Made by a program: the position numbers and the translations under genes. Shown here in pieces: positions 38,616 to 47,761 of a stretch of DNA of 64,000 nt (position 1 is its first letter; every line of letters starts with the position of its first letter). Below the pieces are notes generated by a model. It was not told the DNA's origin. It was given only the letters and a program-made list of their open reading frames with translations, and made no database searches. The stretch comes from Alloyangia mangrovi (lineage in GTDB: Bacteria > Pseudomonadota > Alphaproteobacteria > Rhodobacterales > Rhodobacteraceae): assembly GCF_002300555.2 (NCBI RefSeq), contig NZ_NTHN02000002.1, positions 124,001-188,000 on the forward strand. The letters are read 5' to 3'.

Positions 38616-39593
38616 TCAGGCCCGCAGCATGATCTTGCCGCTGCGCGCCGGGGTCTGCGCCGCCTGCATCGCCTCGGTGACCTGCTCCAGATCGAAGATG
38701 CCGCCCACGTCGAGGACCAGCTTACCCTGCGCCGCAAGCGTCACCAGCTCGGTCAGCAGGCGCTTCTGCGTCTCACCATCCATCTCGCCGAACACGCGCG
38801 AGGCCCAGAAGCCGCGCACCGCGAGGTGCTTGGTGATCATCTCGCCGCTTGGCAGCTGCAGTGGCGCGCCGGTGGCGGTGCCGAAGACCACGTATTCCCC
38901 GTCCTTGCCCAGCAGCGCGGCCAGCGCCATGCCCAGCTCGGCGCCGACGGAGTCGATGGCCGAGACCGCGCCCGCCGGGCCGACGAGTGCCTTGGCGGCG
39001 TCGAGCCAGCCTTCGTCGGCAGTGCAGAGGACGTGCTCGGCGCCGAGCGCCTTCATCTCCTCGACCGCCTCGCCGCGGCGCACGAGGTTCAGCAGCTTGA
39101 GGCCGCGCGCCTTGGCAAGGCTCACCATGATCTTTCCGACGGCGCCATTGGCGGCGGTCTGCACCAGCCATTCACCTTCACCGACCTTCAGCGAGTCGAG
39201 CAGGGCGATTGCGCTGAACGGCATGGCGATGAGTTGGGCTGCGTCCTCGTCCTTGATGCTTTCCGGCAGCGGCACAATGGTTGCGGCCTTGGCGATGAAG
39301 AACTCTGCCCAGCTACCGTGGACACCGCCCACCGAGATGCGCTGGCCAAGCAGCGCCTTGTCAACGCCCTCGCCGAGGCCGGCGACCATGCCGACAGCCT
39401 CGGAGCCGCCGATTTCGCCGGGCAGCTCGGGAACGTAGCCGTATTGGCCGCGGATGGTCCAGAGGTCGTGGTTGTGGATCGGCGACAGGAGGGTCTTGAT
39501 CAGCACCTCGCCCGGGCCGGGTTTGGGGGCTTCCATCTCACCAAAGAGCATCACCTCGGCGGGATCGCCAAAAAACGTCATGATATGCAGCAC
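38616..39593 (-). CDS. Zinc-type alcohol dehydrogenase-like / quinone oxidoreductase
   Basis: About 325 residues of the MDR superfamily. N-terminal GroES-like part (GEMEAPKPGPGEVLIK, SPIHNHDLWTIRGQYG, ELPGEIGGSEAVGMV) and a Rossmann domain (WLVQTAANGAVGKIMVSLAKARG). The structural-zinc cysteines are absent and the catalytic Cys/His pattern is weak, so it is closer to quinone oxidoreductases than to zinc alcohol dehydrogenases. I chose the GTG at 39593 (MLHIMTFFGDP) because aagga lies upstream; a TTG at 39617 would add 8 residues. It is 33 bases after the TetR gene. Confidence 0.85.
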   Translation of the reverse strand: MLHIMTFFGDPAEVMLFGEMEAPKPGPGEVLIKTLLSPIHNHDLWTIRGQYGYVPELPGEIGGSEAVGMVAGLGEGVDKALLGQRISVGGVHGSWAEFFIAKAATIVPLPESIKDEDAAQLIAMPFSAIALLDSLKVGEGEWLVQTAANGAVGKIMVSLAKARGLKLLNLVRRGEAVEEMKALGAEHVLCTADEGWLDAAKALVGPAGAVSAIDSVGAELGMALAALLGKDGEYVVFGTATGAPLQLPSGEMITKHLAVRGFWASRVFGEMDGETQKRLLTELVTLAAQGKLVLDVGGIFDLEQVTEAMQAAQTPARSGKIMLRA

Positions 39594-39626
39594 GCATGTC
39601 GGGGTCCTTCGTGTCAAAAAACGGGG

Positions 39627-40227
39627 TCAGTGGGTGTCGGGAAAGAGGCGGCGCGCGGTGTCGGCGCGGGCCTGCCGCAGCGGCAGATCGCTCTGCGAAA
39701 GCTTGGCCAGGATCGCCGCCCCGAGCCATTGGGCATAGAGGGCCGCTGCCGCACCCGCGGGGTCAGGCAGCGGGTGCAACGAGCCATCCTCGGCGCCCTC
39801 GGTCAGCAGCGCGGCGAGCCGTGCGACAAGGTCCGAAACGCCCTCGTCGAGCACCCGGCGCATGTCATCCGAGAGATCGGCGATCTCGGCGGCGAGCTTC
39901 ACCACGAGGCAGCGGCCGGCGATGCCCTCCGAGGCATCCACGCCCAGCCAGCCGTCCCAATAGGCGGCAAGCCGATCTCCGGCGCTGCCCGAGGTCTCGG
40001 CAAGCGCATCGAAGCTTTCGAGGTACTCGGCAACGTAGTCCTCGAGCAGGGCGCAGCCGAAGGCCTCCTTGGACGAGAAGTAATAGTAGAACGATCCCTT
40101 GGGCACGCCGCTCTCCTTGAGGATCTGCGACAGGCCCACGCCGCTGAAGCCCCCCCCTCAGGACGAGGTCGCGCCCGGTGGTCAGAATCTTCTTGCGGGT
40201 GGCTTCGGATTTGCTCGGTTCGGTCAT
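39627..40227 (-). pseudogene. TetR-family regulator, frameshifted at a C8 tract
   Basis: The N-terminal part reads MTEPSKSEATRKKILTTGR from 40227 and breaks at CCCCCCCC (40150-40157, + strand). In the next frame the protein continues GLSQILKESGVPKGSFYYYFSSKEAF, the canonical TetR HTH end, then an effector domain to 39627. Removing one base from the tract restores LRGGFSGVGLSQI, a continuous ~199-residue TetR protein. It is upstream of the quinone oxidoreductase and probably represses it. Whether the defect is real or a consensus error is open. Confidence 0.8.
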
Positions 40228-40247
40228 GCGGGGCTACATAGTTAAAA

Positions 40248-40262
40248 TAGACCGGTCGTCTA
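40248..40262. promoter_or_regulatory. TAGACCGGTCGTCTA operator-like dyad before the TetR gene
   Basis: Arms TAGAC and GTCTA flank a CGGTC core that overlaps the smaller palindrome ACCGGT. It lies 21 bases before the TetR start, the position expected for autorepression. The pattern recalls the TAGACCG-type operators of NemR-like TetR proteins, which control electrophile-detoxifying oxidoreductases; that parallel is from memory. Confidence 0.55.
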
Positions 40263-40365
40263 GGTGTTGCGGCACGCATTTTCCGAATGACGTCGCGCAA
40301 GCAAGGGACCATGTATTCGCCAGAGGTCGGGCAGACAGGATCCCTCTGGGAAAGTCGTGCGGCGA

Positions 40366-40908
40366 CTAGCCTAGGCTCGCGGCGAAGCCCGCGAGATAGG
40401 CCCGCAACTGCTCTCGCACCGCGCCGTCAGTCAGGGTGCCCTCGGCATCGAAGGATTTTCCCGCGCGCGAGACCATCAGCTTTGCGCCGAACCAAGGGTG
40501 CGCGCCAAGCGCCCGCAGCACGGGCAGCCAATGGGTCTGCGACAGTATCGTTCCGAACCCGCCAGGGGAGGCGCCGATGATCGCCACCGGCTTGCCCTTG
40601 AACGCCTTGCCGCCCTCGCCACGGGACATCCAGTCGATGGCGTTCTTGAAGACACCGGGGATGCCGCCGTTGTATTCGGGCGTGACCATGAGCACCCCGT
40701 CGGCTTCCGCCAACTGCGCCTGCAGGGTCTTCACTGCAACGGGCAACCCTTCGGCGGCCTCCGCATCGGCACTGAACAGCGGCACTTCGTGAATGGAGCC
40801 GGGCAGAACCGGGCAGCCTTCGGGCGCCAGCTCCATGGCAGCACGCAGCAGGCCGGCATTGTAGGAGGCGGCGCGCAAGCTGCCGCTGAGGCCGAGAATC
40901 CGGGGCAT
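40366..40908 (-). CDS. NADPH-dependent FMN reductase family protein
   Basis: 180 residues with a flavodoxin-like fold. The phosphate loop is GLSGSLRAASYN, and the FMN-ring segment is TPEYNGGIPGVFKNAIDW. It reduces FMN, quinones or azo compounds with NAD(P)H in the cytoplasm. The start follows aggatgag. It stands alone, 138 bases downstream of the TetR start on the same strand. Confidence 0.92.
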   Translation of the reverse strand: MPRILGLSGSLRAASYNAGLLRAAMELAPEGCPVLPGSIHEVPLFSADAEAAEGLPVAVKTLQAQLAEADGVLMVTPEYNGGIPGVFKNAIDWMSRGEGGKAFKGKPVAIIGASPGGFGTILSQTHWLPVLRALGAHPWFGAKLMVSRAGKSFDAEGTLTDGAVREQLRAYLAGFAASLG

Positions 40909-40994
40909 GGGCTCATCCTTACGCTAGGTTAGTCGCAGCATGGCCTGCGTCGCTGTCCCCGGCAAGACCTTGATAGGGCGGAAAAAGCGACCGG

Positions 40995-41438
40995 TCAGTC
41001 GAACTTGCGCGAAGGGGCGAGCACCTTGGCCTCGCCGACCAGCACCGGCTTTCCATCGACCGAGCACTTGCAGTCCAGCATGACCCGTCGTTTCGAGAAG
41101 TCGATCTCGGTGACGGTGACCTCGGCCAGCACCGTGTCGCCGGGGCGCACGGGGGCGATGAACTTCAGAGTCTGGCCGAGGTAGACCGTGCCGTGCCCGG
41201 GCAGCTGCTCGCCGATCACCGCCGAGATCAACCCGGCGGTGAGCATGCCGTGGGCAATCCGCCCCTCGAAGATCGTGTCCTGCGCATAGGCATCGTCGAG
41301 ATGCACCGGGTTGTGGTCGGTCGAGACCTCGGCAAAAAGCGCGATGTCGCGGTCGGTCACCTCTTTGCGCAGGTGCCGCGACATGCCCATCTCGATGTCT
41401 TCGATGCAGATCGTCCCGCGGGGCAGGTTGTCGAGCAT
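40995..41438 (-). CDS. MaoC-family dehydratase ((R)-specific enoyl-CoA hydratase-like)
   Basis: 147 residues with a hot-dog fold. The hydratase 2 motif is in STDHNPVHLDD...GRIAHGML, with the catalytic Asp in TDHNP and His in AHGM. It hydrates a trans-2-enoyl-CoA to the (R)-3-hydroxyacyl-CoA, usable for PHA or for the ethylmalonyl-CoA type routes. The ATG at 41438 has a perfect ggaggag five bases upstream; a start 12 bases earlier would place that sequence inside the gene. The upstream region has dyad elements. Confidence 0.88.
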   Translation of the reverse strand: MLDNLPRGTICIEDIEMGMSRHLRKEVTDRDIALFAEVSTDHNPVHLDDAYAQDTIFEGRIAHGMLTAGLISAVIGEQLPGHGTVYLGQTLKFIAPVRPGDTVLAEVTVTEIDFSKRRVMLDCKCSVDGKPVLVGEAKVLAPSRKFD

Positions 41439-41463
41439 CTTCTCCTCCATGATCTGCGGCCCG

Positions 41464-41508
41464 GTAATAAAGAAACTACTGAATGGGATCAGTTGGTAAT
41501 TTTATTAC
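41464..41508. promoter_or_regulatory. Dyad elements upstream of the MaoC gene
   Basis: GTAATAA (41464-41470) and TTATTAC (41502-41508) are perfect inverted arms 31 bases apart, enclosing a second dyad ACTGA-N6-TCAGT (41478-41493). The area is AT-rich and lies 26-70 bases before the MaoC start, between it and the HAD gene. It is the likely promoter/operator for MaoC. Confidence 0.45.
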
Positions 41509-41547
41509 TTCGCGGCCGCAGAAAATCAAGAGGAGAATTTGTATCTT

Positions 41548-42420
41548 TCAGCGCAGGAAGCCGATCGAGTAGGTCGGCGCCATCTGCTGTTCGGCGAGGT
41601 AGCGCTCGAGCGCCTCGGCCTCGGGCTGTCCGGCGGTCTTCGTCTCCTTGGCCGCGAGCCCGCCGGTGATGAACAGCGAGTCGATGTCCTCGCCCACCGC
41701 GCCGAGGATGTCTGTGCGGATGCCATCGCCGATGCAGAGGATCGCGCTATCGGGCACGCTGCGGTCGATCTCGGCGAGCCGGCGGCGTGCCAGATCATAG
41801 ACCGGCGGATGCGGCTTGCCGAAGTAGAGGCTCTCGCCGCCCATCTCGGTGTAGAGCTGCGCAACCGCACCGGCGCACCATTCGCGGGTCTCGCCGCGGT
41901 CCACCACGATGTCGGGGTTGGCGCAAAGCAGCTTCATGCCCTTCTGCTTGGCGTAGAGCAGCTGCGGGCGCAGCTCGGAGGGATCCTCATGGGGATCGAA
42001 TGGGCCGCAGCAGACGATGCCCTCGGCCTCTTCCAGCGCCACGCGCTCGATCGGCAGCGGGTTCTCTAGCAGCTTGATCGGCTCGAAGAAGGGCTCATCG
42101 AAGGGCGTGCCCATGAAATAGACCTTCTGGCCCACCTCGCCGCGGAACATCGCGACGCGGGCGCTGTCGCCGGAGGTCGCGATATTGTCCCAGGCGTCCT
42201 CGGGCACCCCGAAGACCTCGAGCTGCTTGACCACCTCGTGACGCGAACGCGGGGCATTGGTCAGGAGCACCACGGTGCCGCCCTGCGCGCGGAAGCGGCG
42301 CAGTGCCTCGATGGCGGCGGGGAAGGCCGTCACGCCGTCATGCACGCAGCCCCAGAGGTCGACGAAGGCCGCCTCGTAATTCTGCGAGATCTCGGAAAGC
42401 GACTGGATGATGCGGGTCAT
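41548..42420 (-). CDS. HAD-superfamily class IIA hydrolase (TIGR01459-like)
   Basis: 290 residues. Motif I is FVDLWGCVHDG, with Trp in place of the usual Gly/Asp spacing of NagD, as in the TIGR01459 branch; motif II is LLTNAPRS; motif III/IV is in FGKPHPPVYD and CIGDGIRTDILGA. A phosphatase activity is expected, substrate unknown. The start at 42420 gives MTRIIQSLSEI; the longer upstream frame is not supported by a ribosome site. Confidence 0.88.
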   Translation of the reverse strand: MTRIIQSLSEISQNYEAAFVDLWGCVHDGVTAFPAAIEALRRFRAQGGTVVLLTNAPRSRHEVVKQLEVFGVPEDAWDNIATSGDSARVAMFRGEVGQKVYFMGTPFDEPFFEPIKLLENPLPIERVALEEAEGIVCCGPFDPHEDPSELRPQLLYAKQKGMKLLCANPDIVVDRGETREWCAGAVAQLYTEMGGESLYFGKPHPPVYDLARRRLAEIDRSVPDSAILCIGDGIRTDILGAVGEDIDSLFITGGLAAKETKTAGQPEAEALERYLAEQQMAPTYSIGFLR

Positions 42421-42499
42421 GGGAAGCCTTTGTCGGACTTGAGTGAGAGGGGTGCGCCCTTGATAGGGCAGCGCGGGCGATGAGGCCAGCGCCGAGGGG

Positions 42500-43366
42500 T
42501 CAGAGATGCGGGGTGACGGTATAGCCGAAGCTTGCGCATGCGCCGGGGGCGAAGCTGAGCGCGCCGGGGCGTTCCGAGAACTGCGCCGAGGCGCCTTCGG
42601 GCGCGTGCATCCCGTGCCAGGGCTCGACGCAGAGGAAGGGCGCGCCGGGCTTTTGCCAGAGCGCGAGGAAGGGCAGGTTCCGGAAGGTGAAATCGAGCCG
42701 GGGACCGCTGTCCGTGCCGTAGCTGAGCGCCGTCCCTGCACCTTCCGGGAAGATCATCGCGTCGGCCTCGAACTGGTCGTGGGCAAGGGTGAGCCTGCCC
42801 CTGGCGAAGGGCGAGGGCAGGCGGGTCGCGGGGAGCCGGCCACCGTCGAGCCGGGCCAGCGCGGGCTCGGCCGCATCGGCGAGGGTCACCCCATGCGGCT
42901 GCCCCTCGGCACCCGGCAGCGGCCAGGCAAAGGCGGGGTGGAAGCCAAGGCAGAATGGCAGCGGTGCGTCGCCGGTGTTGGTGACCTCGGCGGCGACCTT
43001 GAGAGTGCCGTCCTCAAGCGCGTGGGTCAGCGCCAAACGGAAGGCGAAAGGATATTGAGCGCGCGTATCCTCGCTGTCGGTCAGCACGTGGCGGCAGGAG
43101 GTTGCGGACCGTTCTTCAAGGTCGAAGGCGCTACGCCGGGCAAAGCCGTGCTGACCCATCTCGGTCTCGAAATCGCCGATGCGGATCCGGCCCTCGGGCG
43201 CCGAGCCCACGATGGGAAAGAGGATCGGCGCGCGACCGGACCACCAGGCGGGATCGCCCTGCCAGAGCAGCTCCTTGCCGCCCTTGGTAAAGCTCTGCAT
43301 CTCGGCACCGAGTGCAGCGATGGTGACGGTGAGGTCGGCGTCGGAGAGGGTGACGAGATCGGTCAT
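42500..43366 (-). CDS. Aldose 1-epimerase family protein
   Basis: 288 residues of the galactose-mutarotase fold, LacX/YeaD-like branch. Conserved points: ELLWQGDPAWWSGRAPILFPIVG, GQHGFARR (His), LGFHPAFAWPL (His) and FLCVEPWHGMHAPEG (Glu). It interconverts sugar anomers or binds a hexose-6-phosphate. It has no functional neighbours that I can name. Confidence 0.92.
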   Translation of the reverse strand: MTDLVTLSDADLTVTIAALGAEMQSFTKGGKELLWQGDPAWWSGRAPILFPIVGSAPEGRIRIGDFETEMGQHGFARRSAFDLEERSATSCRHVLTDSEDTRAQYPFAFRLALTHALEDGTLKVAAEVTNTGDAPLPFCLGFHPAFAWPLPGAEGQPHGVTLADAAEPALARLDGGRLPATRLPSPFARGRLTLAHDQFEADAMIFPEGAGTALSYGTDSGPRLDFTFRNLPFLALWQKPGAPFLCVEPWHGMHAPEGASAQFSERPGALSFAPGACASFGYTVTPHL

Positions 43367-43405
43367 GGGAAGGCTCCGGGCAGGCTGGTCGCAGGACGAA
43401 GGACA

Positions 43406-43434
43406 TGAAAAAGGGCACCCACCGGGGTGCCCTT
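43406..43434 (-). terminator. Terminator of the inorganic pyrophosphatase gene
   Basis: AAGGGCACCC (43411-43420) and GGGTGCCCTT (43425-43434) form a 10-bp stem with a 4-base loop. On the minus strand it ends in CCCTTTTTCATG, an intrinsic terminator 25 bases after the ppaC stop. Confidence 0.8.
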
Positions 43435-43458
43435 CGAAACAAGGCGCGGCGCGGCGGC

Positions 43459-44379
43459 TCAGACCTTCAGGTTGGGGATGATCTGCTTCTTGCGCGACAT
43501 GATGCCCGGCAGCACGACGGTGTCGCCCTCGACGGTCGCGCCGAAGCTCTTCTCTGCCACGGCCTTCACCAGATCGTTGGGCACCAGCAGCGTCGCCTCT
43601 TCCTTGAGGATGTCCACAACGAAGAGCAGCACCTCGTCGACGCCATCCTCGGCGGCCACGGTCTTGAAGCTCTGCATCAGGCTGTCCTTGCGGCCGAGCG
43701 GGATCTCGGGCGCGGTGGTTTCCAGTACCGAGACGCGGAACTTGGTGCCGCCGACCTCGTATTCCTTGCTGTCCATGCGGATCAGCTCGGCGTCGGAGAA
43801 GTCCGACACGTCCGACTTGGCGGCGAACATTTCCACGGCGAAGTCGGGGATGTCGACGCCGAGATCGGCGGCCAGCGTTTCGGCGACCGCGCGGTCGTGC
43901 GGTGTGGTGGTCGGCGAGCGGAAGGCCAGCGTGTCCGACAGGATGCAGGTCAGCGCCGCGCCCTTGATCGCCTCGGGCATCTTGACGAAGTCCTTGCCCA
44001 TCAGGTCGATCATGACGGTGGCGGTGCAGGCCAGCGGGCGAACGGTGATGTCGATCGGTCCCTTGGTTTCCAGCCCGCCGACCAGCTTGTGGTGATCGAT
44101 GATGGCGCGGATGTCAGCGCTGTTGATCGAAGCCGGAAGCTCGGCGGGGTTGTTGGTGTCGACGATGACCACGGGCGCATCCGCTTCGACATCACCGATG
44201 ATCTCGGGCTTTTCGAGGCCCCAGTGCTCGAGCATGAAGGCGGCCTCGGTGTTGGGCTCGCCCAGCAGCACGGGCTTGGCTGCCACGCCCTTCACCTCGG
44301 TAAGGTACCACGCCCAGATGATCGGGCTGCCGGTGGAGTCGGTGTCGGGGGACTTGTGGCCAAAAACCAGGGTGGTCAT
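43459..44379 (-). CDS. ppaC: Manganese-dependent inorganic pyrophosphatase
   Basis: 306 residues, DHH family II pyrophosphatase. Metal motifs are GHKSPDTDSTGSP, VDTNNPAEL and IIDHHKLVGG, followed by the DHHA2 domain ending in SRKKQIIPNLKV. It hydrolyses pyrophosphate in the cytoplasm and pulls biosynthetic reactions forward. The start at 44379 has gaggag 6 bases upstream. It is divergent from the DUF3072 gene, with tandem repeats between them. Confidence 0.96.
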   Translation of the reverse strand: MTTLVFGHKSPDTDSTGSPIIWAWYLTEVKGVAAKPVLLGEPNTEAAFMLEHWGLEKPEIIGDVEADAPVVIVDTNNPAELPASINSADIRAIIDHHKLVGGLETKGPIDITVRPLACTATVMIDLMGKDFVKMPEAIKGAALTCILSDTLAFRSPTTTPHDRAVAETLAADLGVDIPDFAVEMFAAKSDVSDFSDAELIRMDSKEYEVGGTKFRVSVLETTAPEIPLGRKDSLMQSFKTVAAEDGVDEVLLFVVDILKEEATLLVPNDLVKAVAEKSFGATVEGDTVVLPGIMSRKKQIIPNLKV

Positions 44380-44520
44380 TCGGGAAACTCCTCGGGTCTC
44401 ATAGGGAGGTGCATTGGGGGTACAGCGCGTTGCCTTGCGGCTTTCGCGTGGGCTTATAGGGATTTGGCCGAGGCTTGTCACGCCGCCAAATGCCGGCGCT
44501 GCAGGCGCATTTGCGCCAAG

Positions 44521-44564
44521 TCCGCCACGTTCCCGCAGTGTTTCCGCCACGTTTCCGCGGTGTC
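44521..44564. repeat. Two-copy 22-bp tandem repeat in the ppaC/DUF3072 promoter region
   Basis: TCCGCCACGTTCCCGCAGTG followed by TT (44521-44542) and TCCGCCACGTTTCCGCGGTG followed by TC (44543-44564) differ at three positions. The unit is two helical turns long and ends 52 bases before the DUF3072 start. It is a candidate binding array for a regulator. Confidence 0.7.
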
Positions 44565-44616
44565 ATGGAACCGCGCCCGCCTGATTGCGTTGAGTGCCCC
44601 ATAAGGAGGAACCAGA

Positions 44617-44829
44617 ATGAGTTTCATGACCAGCCCGCGCCCGATCGATGCCGCCATGGATGTGCCGCCCGATCCGCGCCAGCCAATGACTGCCGAACAG
44701 GCGCAGCGCCTGCGCGATCTTTCCGAGCGTGCCGGGGAGCCCTTCGACGCCGAACTGACGCTTTGGCAGGCCGAACGCCGCATCGCCGAACTCGACGATC
44801 TCGCTGGAACGACCCCGCCGGCGGCTTGA
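44617..44829 (+). CDS. DUF3072 small protein
   Basis: 70 residues. The core PMTAEQAQRLRDLSERAGEPF then ELTLWQAERRIAELDDL fits the DUF3072 pattern (short helical protein, often in actinobacteria and rhodobacters). A strong aaggagga site precedes the ATG. Function unknown. It stands between ppaC (divergent) and maeB (same strand, 175 bases on). Confidence 0.8.
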   Translation: MSFMTSPRPIDAAMDVPPDPRQPMTAEQAQRLRDLSERAGEPFDAELTLWQAERRIAELDDLAGTTPPAA

Positions 44830-45004
44830 AACCAGCGCCGCCCGATCGCGGCGGGGCGGGCAGGACTCCGCCCTTCCAAACAGAGCCGTGATGCGCTGGC
44901 CGGTGTTTTTCGTTTACCGGCTTCGCAAATCCTGATACCCGGCCCCCAAGCCCGCATGGGCAGATTGTTCAACGTTGAACCATCTTCGTTGGGAGGCCTA
45001 CGAC

Positions 45005-47284
45005 ATGACCGATACCGCTCAGGAAAGCCTGCGTCAGGCGGCGCTTTTCTACCATGAAAACCCCAAGCCCGGCAAACTCGAGATCCGCGCCACCAAGCCC
45101 TTGGCGAACGGACGGGATCTGAGCCGTGCCTATTCCCCCGGCGTTGCCGAGGCCTGCCTCGAGATCAAGGCGGACCCCGCCAACGCCGCGCGCTACACCT
45201 CGCGCGGCAACCTTGTCGCGGTGGTCTCCAACGGCACCGCGGTGCTTGGCCTCGGCAACATCGGCCCACTGGCGTCGAAGCCGGTGATGGAGGGCAAGGC
45301 GGTCCTTTTCAAGAAATTCGCCAACATCGACTGCTTCGATCTCGAGCTCAACGAGCCCGACCCCGAGAAGCTGGCCGAGATCGTCTGCGCGCTCGAGCCG
45401 ACCTTCGGTGCGATCAACCTCGAGGACATCAAGGCCCCCGATTGCTTCATCGTCGAGAAGATCTGCCGCGAGCGGATGAACATTCCCGTTTTCCACGATG
45501 ACCAGCATGGCACCGCCATCGTGGTGGGCGCCGCGGCGACCAACGCGCTGCACGTGGCGGGCAAGTCTTTCGAGGACATCAAGATCGTCTCGACCGGCGG
45601 CGGCGCGGCCGGCATCGCCTGCCTCAACATGCTGGTGAAGCTCGGCGTCAAGCGCGAGAACATCTGGCTCTGCGATATCCACGGTCTCGTCTACGAGGGC
45701 CGCGAGGAAGACATGAACCCGCAGAAGGCCGCCTTTGCCCAGGCCACCGACAAGCGCACACTGGACGATGTGATCGAGGGCGCGGACCTCTTCCTCGGCC
45801 TGTCGGGCCCTGGTGTCCTGAAGCCCGAGCAGGTGGCCAAGATGGCGGCGCGCCCGATCATCTTCGCGCTGGCCAACCCGACGCCCGAGATCATGCCCGA
45901 CCTCGCGCGCAGCGTGGCGCCCGACGCGATCATCGCCACCGGCCGCAGCGACTTCCCGAACCAGGTCAACAACGTCCTGTGCTTCCCCTTCATCTTCCGG
46001 GGCGCGCTCGACGTCGGCGCGACCGAGATCAACGATGCCATGCAGGTCGCCTGCGTCGAGGGGATCGCGGCGCTGGCCCGCGCCACCACCTCGGCCGAGG
46101 CCGCCGCCGCCTACCATGGCGAGCAGCTGACCTTTGGCGCAGACTACCTGATCCCCAAGCCCTTCGACCCGCGGCTTTCCGCCGTGGTCTCGTCGGCCGT
46201 GGCCAAGGCGGCGATGGAGACCGGCGTGGCGCAGCGCCCGGTGGCGGATCTCAAGGCTTACAAGGACTCGCTCAACGCCTCGGTGTTCAAATCGGCGCTG
46301 CTGATGCGGCCGGTCTTCGATGCGGCAGCGACCGCCGCGCGCAAGATCGTCTTCGCCGAGGGCGAGGACGAGCGCGTGCTGCGCGCCGCGCAGGCAATCC
46401 TCGAGGAAACCACCGAGACCCCGATCCTCATCGGCCGTCCCGAAGTGCTGGAGATGCGCTGCGAGCGCCTCGGCCTCACCGTGCGCCCCGGCCGTGACTT
46501 CCACGTGGTGAACCCCGAGAACGACCCGCGCTACCGCGACTACTGGGAAACCTACCACGGCATCATGGCGCGCCGCGGCGTGACGCCCGATCTGGCGCGC
46601 GCGGTAATGCGCACCAACCTGACCGCCATCGGCGCTGTCATGGTGCATCGCGGCGAGGCCGACGCGCTGATCTGCGGCACCTTCGGCGAATACCGCTGGC
46701 ACCTCAACTACGTCACGCAAGTGCTTGGCAGCGCACGGGCGCAGCCGCATGGCGCACTCTCGATGATGATCCTTGAAGACGGCCCGCTGTTCATTTCGGA
46801 CACGCAGATCTGGATCGAGCCGACGCCCGAGCAGATCGCCCTGACCGCCATCGGTGCGGCGCGCCACGTGCGGCGCTTCGGGCTAGAGCCCAAGGTCGCG
46901 CTCTGCTCGCGCTCGCAGTTCGGCAATCAGGCCGACGGTTCGGGCCCGCGCATCCGCAAGGCGCTCGAGATCCTCGACAGCGCGCCGCGTGACTTCGTCT
47001 ACGAGGGCGAGATGCATGTCGACAGCGCGCTCGATCCCGAGCTGCGCGAGCGCCTGCTGCCGAACGGTCGGATGAAGGGTGCGGCCAACGTGCTGGTCTT
47101 TGCCGAGGCCGACGCCGCCTCGGGCGTGCGCAACATCCTCAAGGTGAAGGCGGGCGGTCTGGAAGTCGGGCCGATCCTCATGGGTATGGGCAACCGCGCG
47201 CATATCGTGACCCCGTCGATCACCGCGCGCGGGCTCCTCAATATGGCCGCCGTCGCCGGCACGCCCGTCGCGCATTACGGCTGA
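45005..47284 (+). CDS. maeB: NADP-dependent malic enzyme with C-terminal phosphotransacetylase-like domain (MaeB)
   Basis: 759 residues. Residues 1-430 are the malic enzyme: [18 protein letters not shown], catalytic Lys region ([16 protein letters not shown]), metal acids in [11 protein letters not shown] and HDDQHGTA, and a NADP-type Rossmann segment [14 protein letters not shown]. Residues about 445-759 are a PTA-like domain that has lost PTA activity in characterised homologues but mediates regulation. It converts malate to pyruvate plus NADPH. The ATG at 45005 has ggagg upstream and fits the family start; a 10-residue longer frame exists. Confidence 0.96.
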   Translation: MTDTAQESLRQAALFYHENPKPGKLEIRATKPLANGRDLSRAYSPGVAEACLEIKADPANAARYTSRGNLVAVVSNGTAVLGLGNIGPLASKPVMEGKAVLFKKFANIDCFDLELNEPDPEKLAEIVCALEPTFGAINLEDIKAPDCFIVEKICRERMNIPVFHDDQHGTAIVVGAAATNALHVAGKSFEDIKIVSTGGGAAGIACLNMLVKLGVKRENIWLCDIHGLVYEGREEDMNPQKAAFAQATDKRTLDDVIEGADLFLGLSGPGVLKPEQVAKMAARPIIFALANPTPEIMPDLARSVAPDAIIATGRSDFPNQVNNVLCFPFIFRGALDVGATEINDAMQVACVEGIAALARATTSAEAAAAYHGEQLTFGADYLIPKPFDPRLSAVVSSAVAKAAMETGVAQRPVADLKAYKDSLNASVFKSALLMRPVFDAAATAARKIVFAEGEDERVLRAAQAILEETTETPILIGRPEVLEMRCERLGLTVRPGRDFHVVNPENDPRYRDYWETYHGIMARRGVTPDLARAVMRTNLTAIGAVMVHRGEADALICGTFGEYRWHLNYVTQVLGSARAQPHGALSMMILEDGPLFISDTQIWIEPTPEQIALTAIGAARHVRRFGLEPKVALCSRSQFGNQADGSGPRIRKALEILDSAPRDFVYEGEMHVDSALDPELRERLLPNGRMKGAANVLVFAEADAASGVRNILKVKAGGLEVGPILMGMGNRAHIVTPSITARGLLNMAAVAGTPVAHYG

Positions 47285-47761
47285 CGCCTCCGCTTTGCGG
47301 AATGCGGGCCGCGGCAGGGGGGGAGCCTTGCCGCGGCCCGGTCCGCCCGGCAGGGGATGCCGGGCGAGGGGGCGCAGCTGCTGGCACGCTGCCGAGTGCC
47401 CCTCCGATCGAGGTTCATCCGGAACGCGTGACGTCAGGGATGGTTCCCGCGGTGAAGGAAAATCTCGATCGCTCGCAGGAGCCGGTATAGCGGTACCTTC
47501 CGGCCAAGCTGTCTGCGGCCCAGCTGGCGGGGGCGACCACCGCCGGTAAAATCGCCAAGAGTTTGCAAAAAAACCACGCGATTTGCAGAAGAATTTGCAT
47601 CACGCCGGGCTTTGCAAAGTTTTCCGCAAGATGCTTCGCAAAAAACAGCAAACTTCTGCGTCCTTCTGTCCCTGTGCGCGGTAACAGGCTTGCCGGGGGA
47701 TGGCTCCGAGCCGTATCAAAATTGCGCACCGCTGTGGAGACGGGCGCAAGGAGGAGGCACC
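47285..47761. promoter_or_regulatory. maeB-prpE intergenic region with a cluster of TTTGCAAA-like sites
   Basis: This 477-base gap holds a dense cluster between 47562 and 47645: exact TTTGCAAA at 47562 and 47611 (the latter inside the perfect palindrome CTTTGCAAAG, 47610-47619) and near copies TTTGCAGA (47582), TTTGCATC (47594) and TTCGCAAA (47635). The motif is the core of the RamB/ScfR-type site that controls acetate/propionate genes in other bacteria. Downstream lies prpE. The first half (47285-47500) has GC-rich repeats and a short frame resembling VHPERVTSGMVPAV, which I cannot identify and which ends at a stop. Confidence 0.65.

Noticed and set aside
47302-47490. A 62-codon frame in the maeB-prpE gap (contains VHPERVTSGMVPAV)
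   Set aside because: Looks protein-like in its second half but has no ribosome site, stops early, and I cannot match it to a family; it could be a fragment, so I did not call a gene.
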